From Bacteroidales bacterium (lineage in GTDB: Bacteria > Bacteroidota > Bacteroidia > Bacteroidales > UBA7960): DNA of 6,675 nt. Within the stretch, counting starts at the first letter, position 1, and each line of letters starts with the position of its first letter. The stretch covers positions 1 through 6,675 of the forward strand of contig PWNY01000040.1 in the NCBI GenBank assembly GCA_003557805.1, given 5' to 3'. Under the pieces are notes generated by a model. It was not told the origin of the DNA. It did not search any database and saw only the letters and a program-made list of their open reading frames with translations. This document shows positions 6,172 to 6,675 of the stretch, piece by piece. The position numbers were made by a program, and so were the translations under genes.

Positions 6172-6675
6172 TTAAAGCCTGCTGCTTTTCCTGTCATTCA
6201 GGCAGGCTTCCAGCAGCTCCTTTATGTTCCCGTAAGTGCAGTCAAAAACCTCCTCCAGGTCATCCGGATCTTTCCATTCGGCCCTGGTTATTCCTTCGCT
6301 TACCTGTGGCTCGGCCCTGCAGCAGACAAGGGTCTTCATGAAAAACCAGTGGGTCTTTTTCAGTATCCACCTGTTTTCATTTAAGGGGTACACATGAAAT
6401 GTGGGCTGCAGCGGCCTGACTATTCTGAGCCTGGAGATACCGCACTCTTCCTCTACCTCCCTTATTGCTGCAGGGCCTGCCTGTTCACCCTCTTCAATAA
6501 CCCCCTTGGGAAGATCCCAGCGATCCCTGCGGTATATGAAGAGCCAGTTCTCACCGGGGTCTGAAACTAGTCCTCCGGCAGCTTCCTTAAGATCGAACAT
6601 GGCAGCAAACTTCCTGAATGCTGATAAGGGATCCTTGCTGGTCAGAATAAGGTCGCTTCCCAGCTCGCCGGTAAA
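6172..6675 (-). CDS. NUDIX hydrolase, 5' end outside window
   Basis: NUDIX enzymes hydrolyse nucleoside diphosphates linked to another moiety, using a divalent metal. The Nudix box Gx5Ex7REUxEExGU is perfect: Gly, then Glu after five residues, then REVEEECGI (box at bases about 6504-6436). All catalytic glutamates are present. WDLPKG precedes the box, and the C-terminal half has YGNIKELL near the end. A Met at 6600 looks like a start, but the frame is open upstream to the right edge (25 more codons, FTGELGSDLI... to FRKFAA). Bacteroidota NUDIX proteins of this type, about 200 residues, carry such an N-terminal extension before the conserved AAGGLV. The true start therefore lies beyond base 6675; 167 residues are visible. 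Substrate unknown. It converges on the thioredoxin-fold gene with 14 bases between stops. From memory, pyrE often lies beside this gene in the phylum, which would be outside the window. Confidence 0.93.
   Translation of the reverse strand, partial: FTGELGSDLILTSKDPLSAFRKFAAMFDLKEAAGGLVSDPGENWLFIYRRDRWDLPKGVIEEGEQAGPAAIREVEEECGISRLRIVRPLQPTFHVYPLNENRWILKKTHWFFMKTLVCCRAEPQVSEGITRAEWKDPDDLEEVFDCTYGNIKELLEACLNDRKSSRL
6175..6209 (-). terminator. Inverted repeat at the 3' end of the NUDIX gene, possible weak terminator
   Basis: The 8-base arms AAGCCTGC (6175-6182) and GCAGGCTT (6202-6209) are perfectly complementary and enclose a 19-base loop. The stem covers the last codons of the minus-strand gene and abuts its TAA stop. 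On that strand it is followed by TTAATAAGATAAA, which is AT-rich but not a true U-run. On the plus strand no T-run follows. With a long loop and a weak tail, it may stop transcription only poorly, or may be chance. Confidence 0.25.

Overview
The window looks like an ordinary stretch of a Bacteroidota chromosome, most likely from the order Bacteroidales. The evidence is a LptD C-terminus of the Bacteroidota type, a DUF3822 gene (a family I know only from Bacteroidota), TAnnTTTG-type -7 promoter elements, and start codons that mostly lack a Shine-Dalgarno sequence. I see no rRNA, tRNA, CRISPR array, insertion sequence or phage gene, and base composition looks even throughout. No stretch longer than 190 bases lacks a gene.

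Layout: the 3' part of lptD (outer-membrane LPS assembly) enters from the left edge. An Ldh-family NAD(P)-dependent dehydrogenase follows 14 bases later on the same strand. A 188-base AT-rich spacer with a likely promoter then leads into a co-directional run. This holds a small membrane-anchored protein of unknown function, a DUF3822 protein, rsmD (16S rRNA guanine-N2 methyltransferase), coaD (phosphopantetheine adenylyltransferase) and a secreted thioredoxin-fold protein. The spacings are 29 bases, a 10-base overlap, 59 bases with a possible second promoter, and a 4-base ATGA overlap. A NUDIX hydrolase on the minus strand converges on the thioredoxin-fold gene with only 14 bases between the stop codons, and its 5' end runs off the right edge.

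Function: rsmD and coaD are housekeeping genes for ribosome modification and coenzyme A synthesis. The two genes before rsmD are unknown; the membrane protein has pseudopilin-like topology and DUF3822 has the look of a duplicated actin-like fold. This pair is the best candidate here for undescribed biology, but that is inference. The secreted thioredoxin-fold protein has CPVS where a CxxC is expected, so it is probably not a normal disulfide reductase. I found no clear new multi-gene system; most of the window is conserved core sequence.
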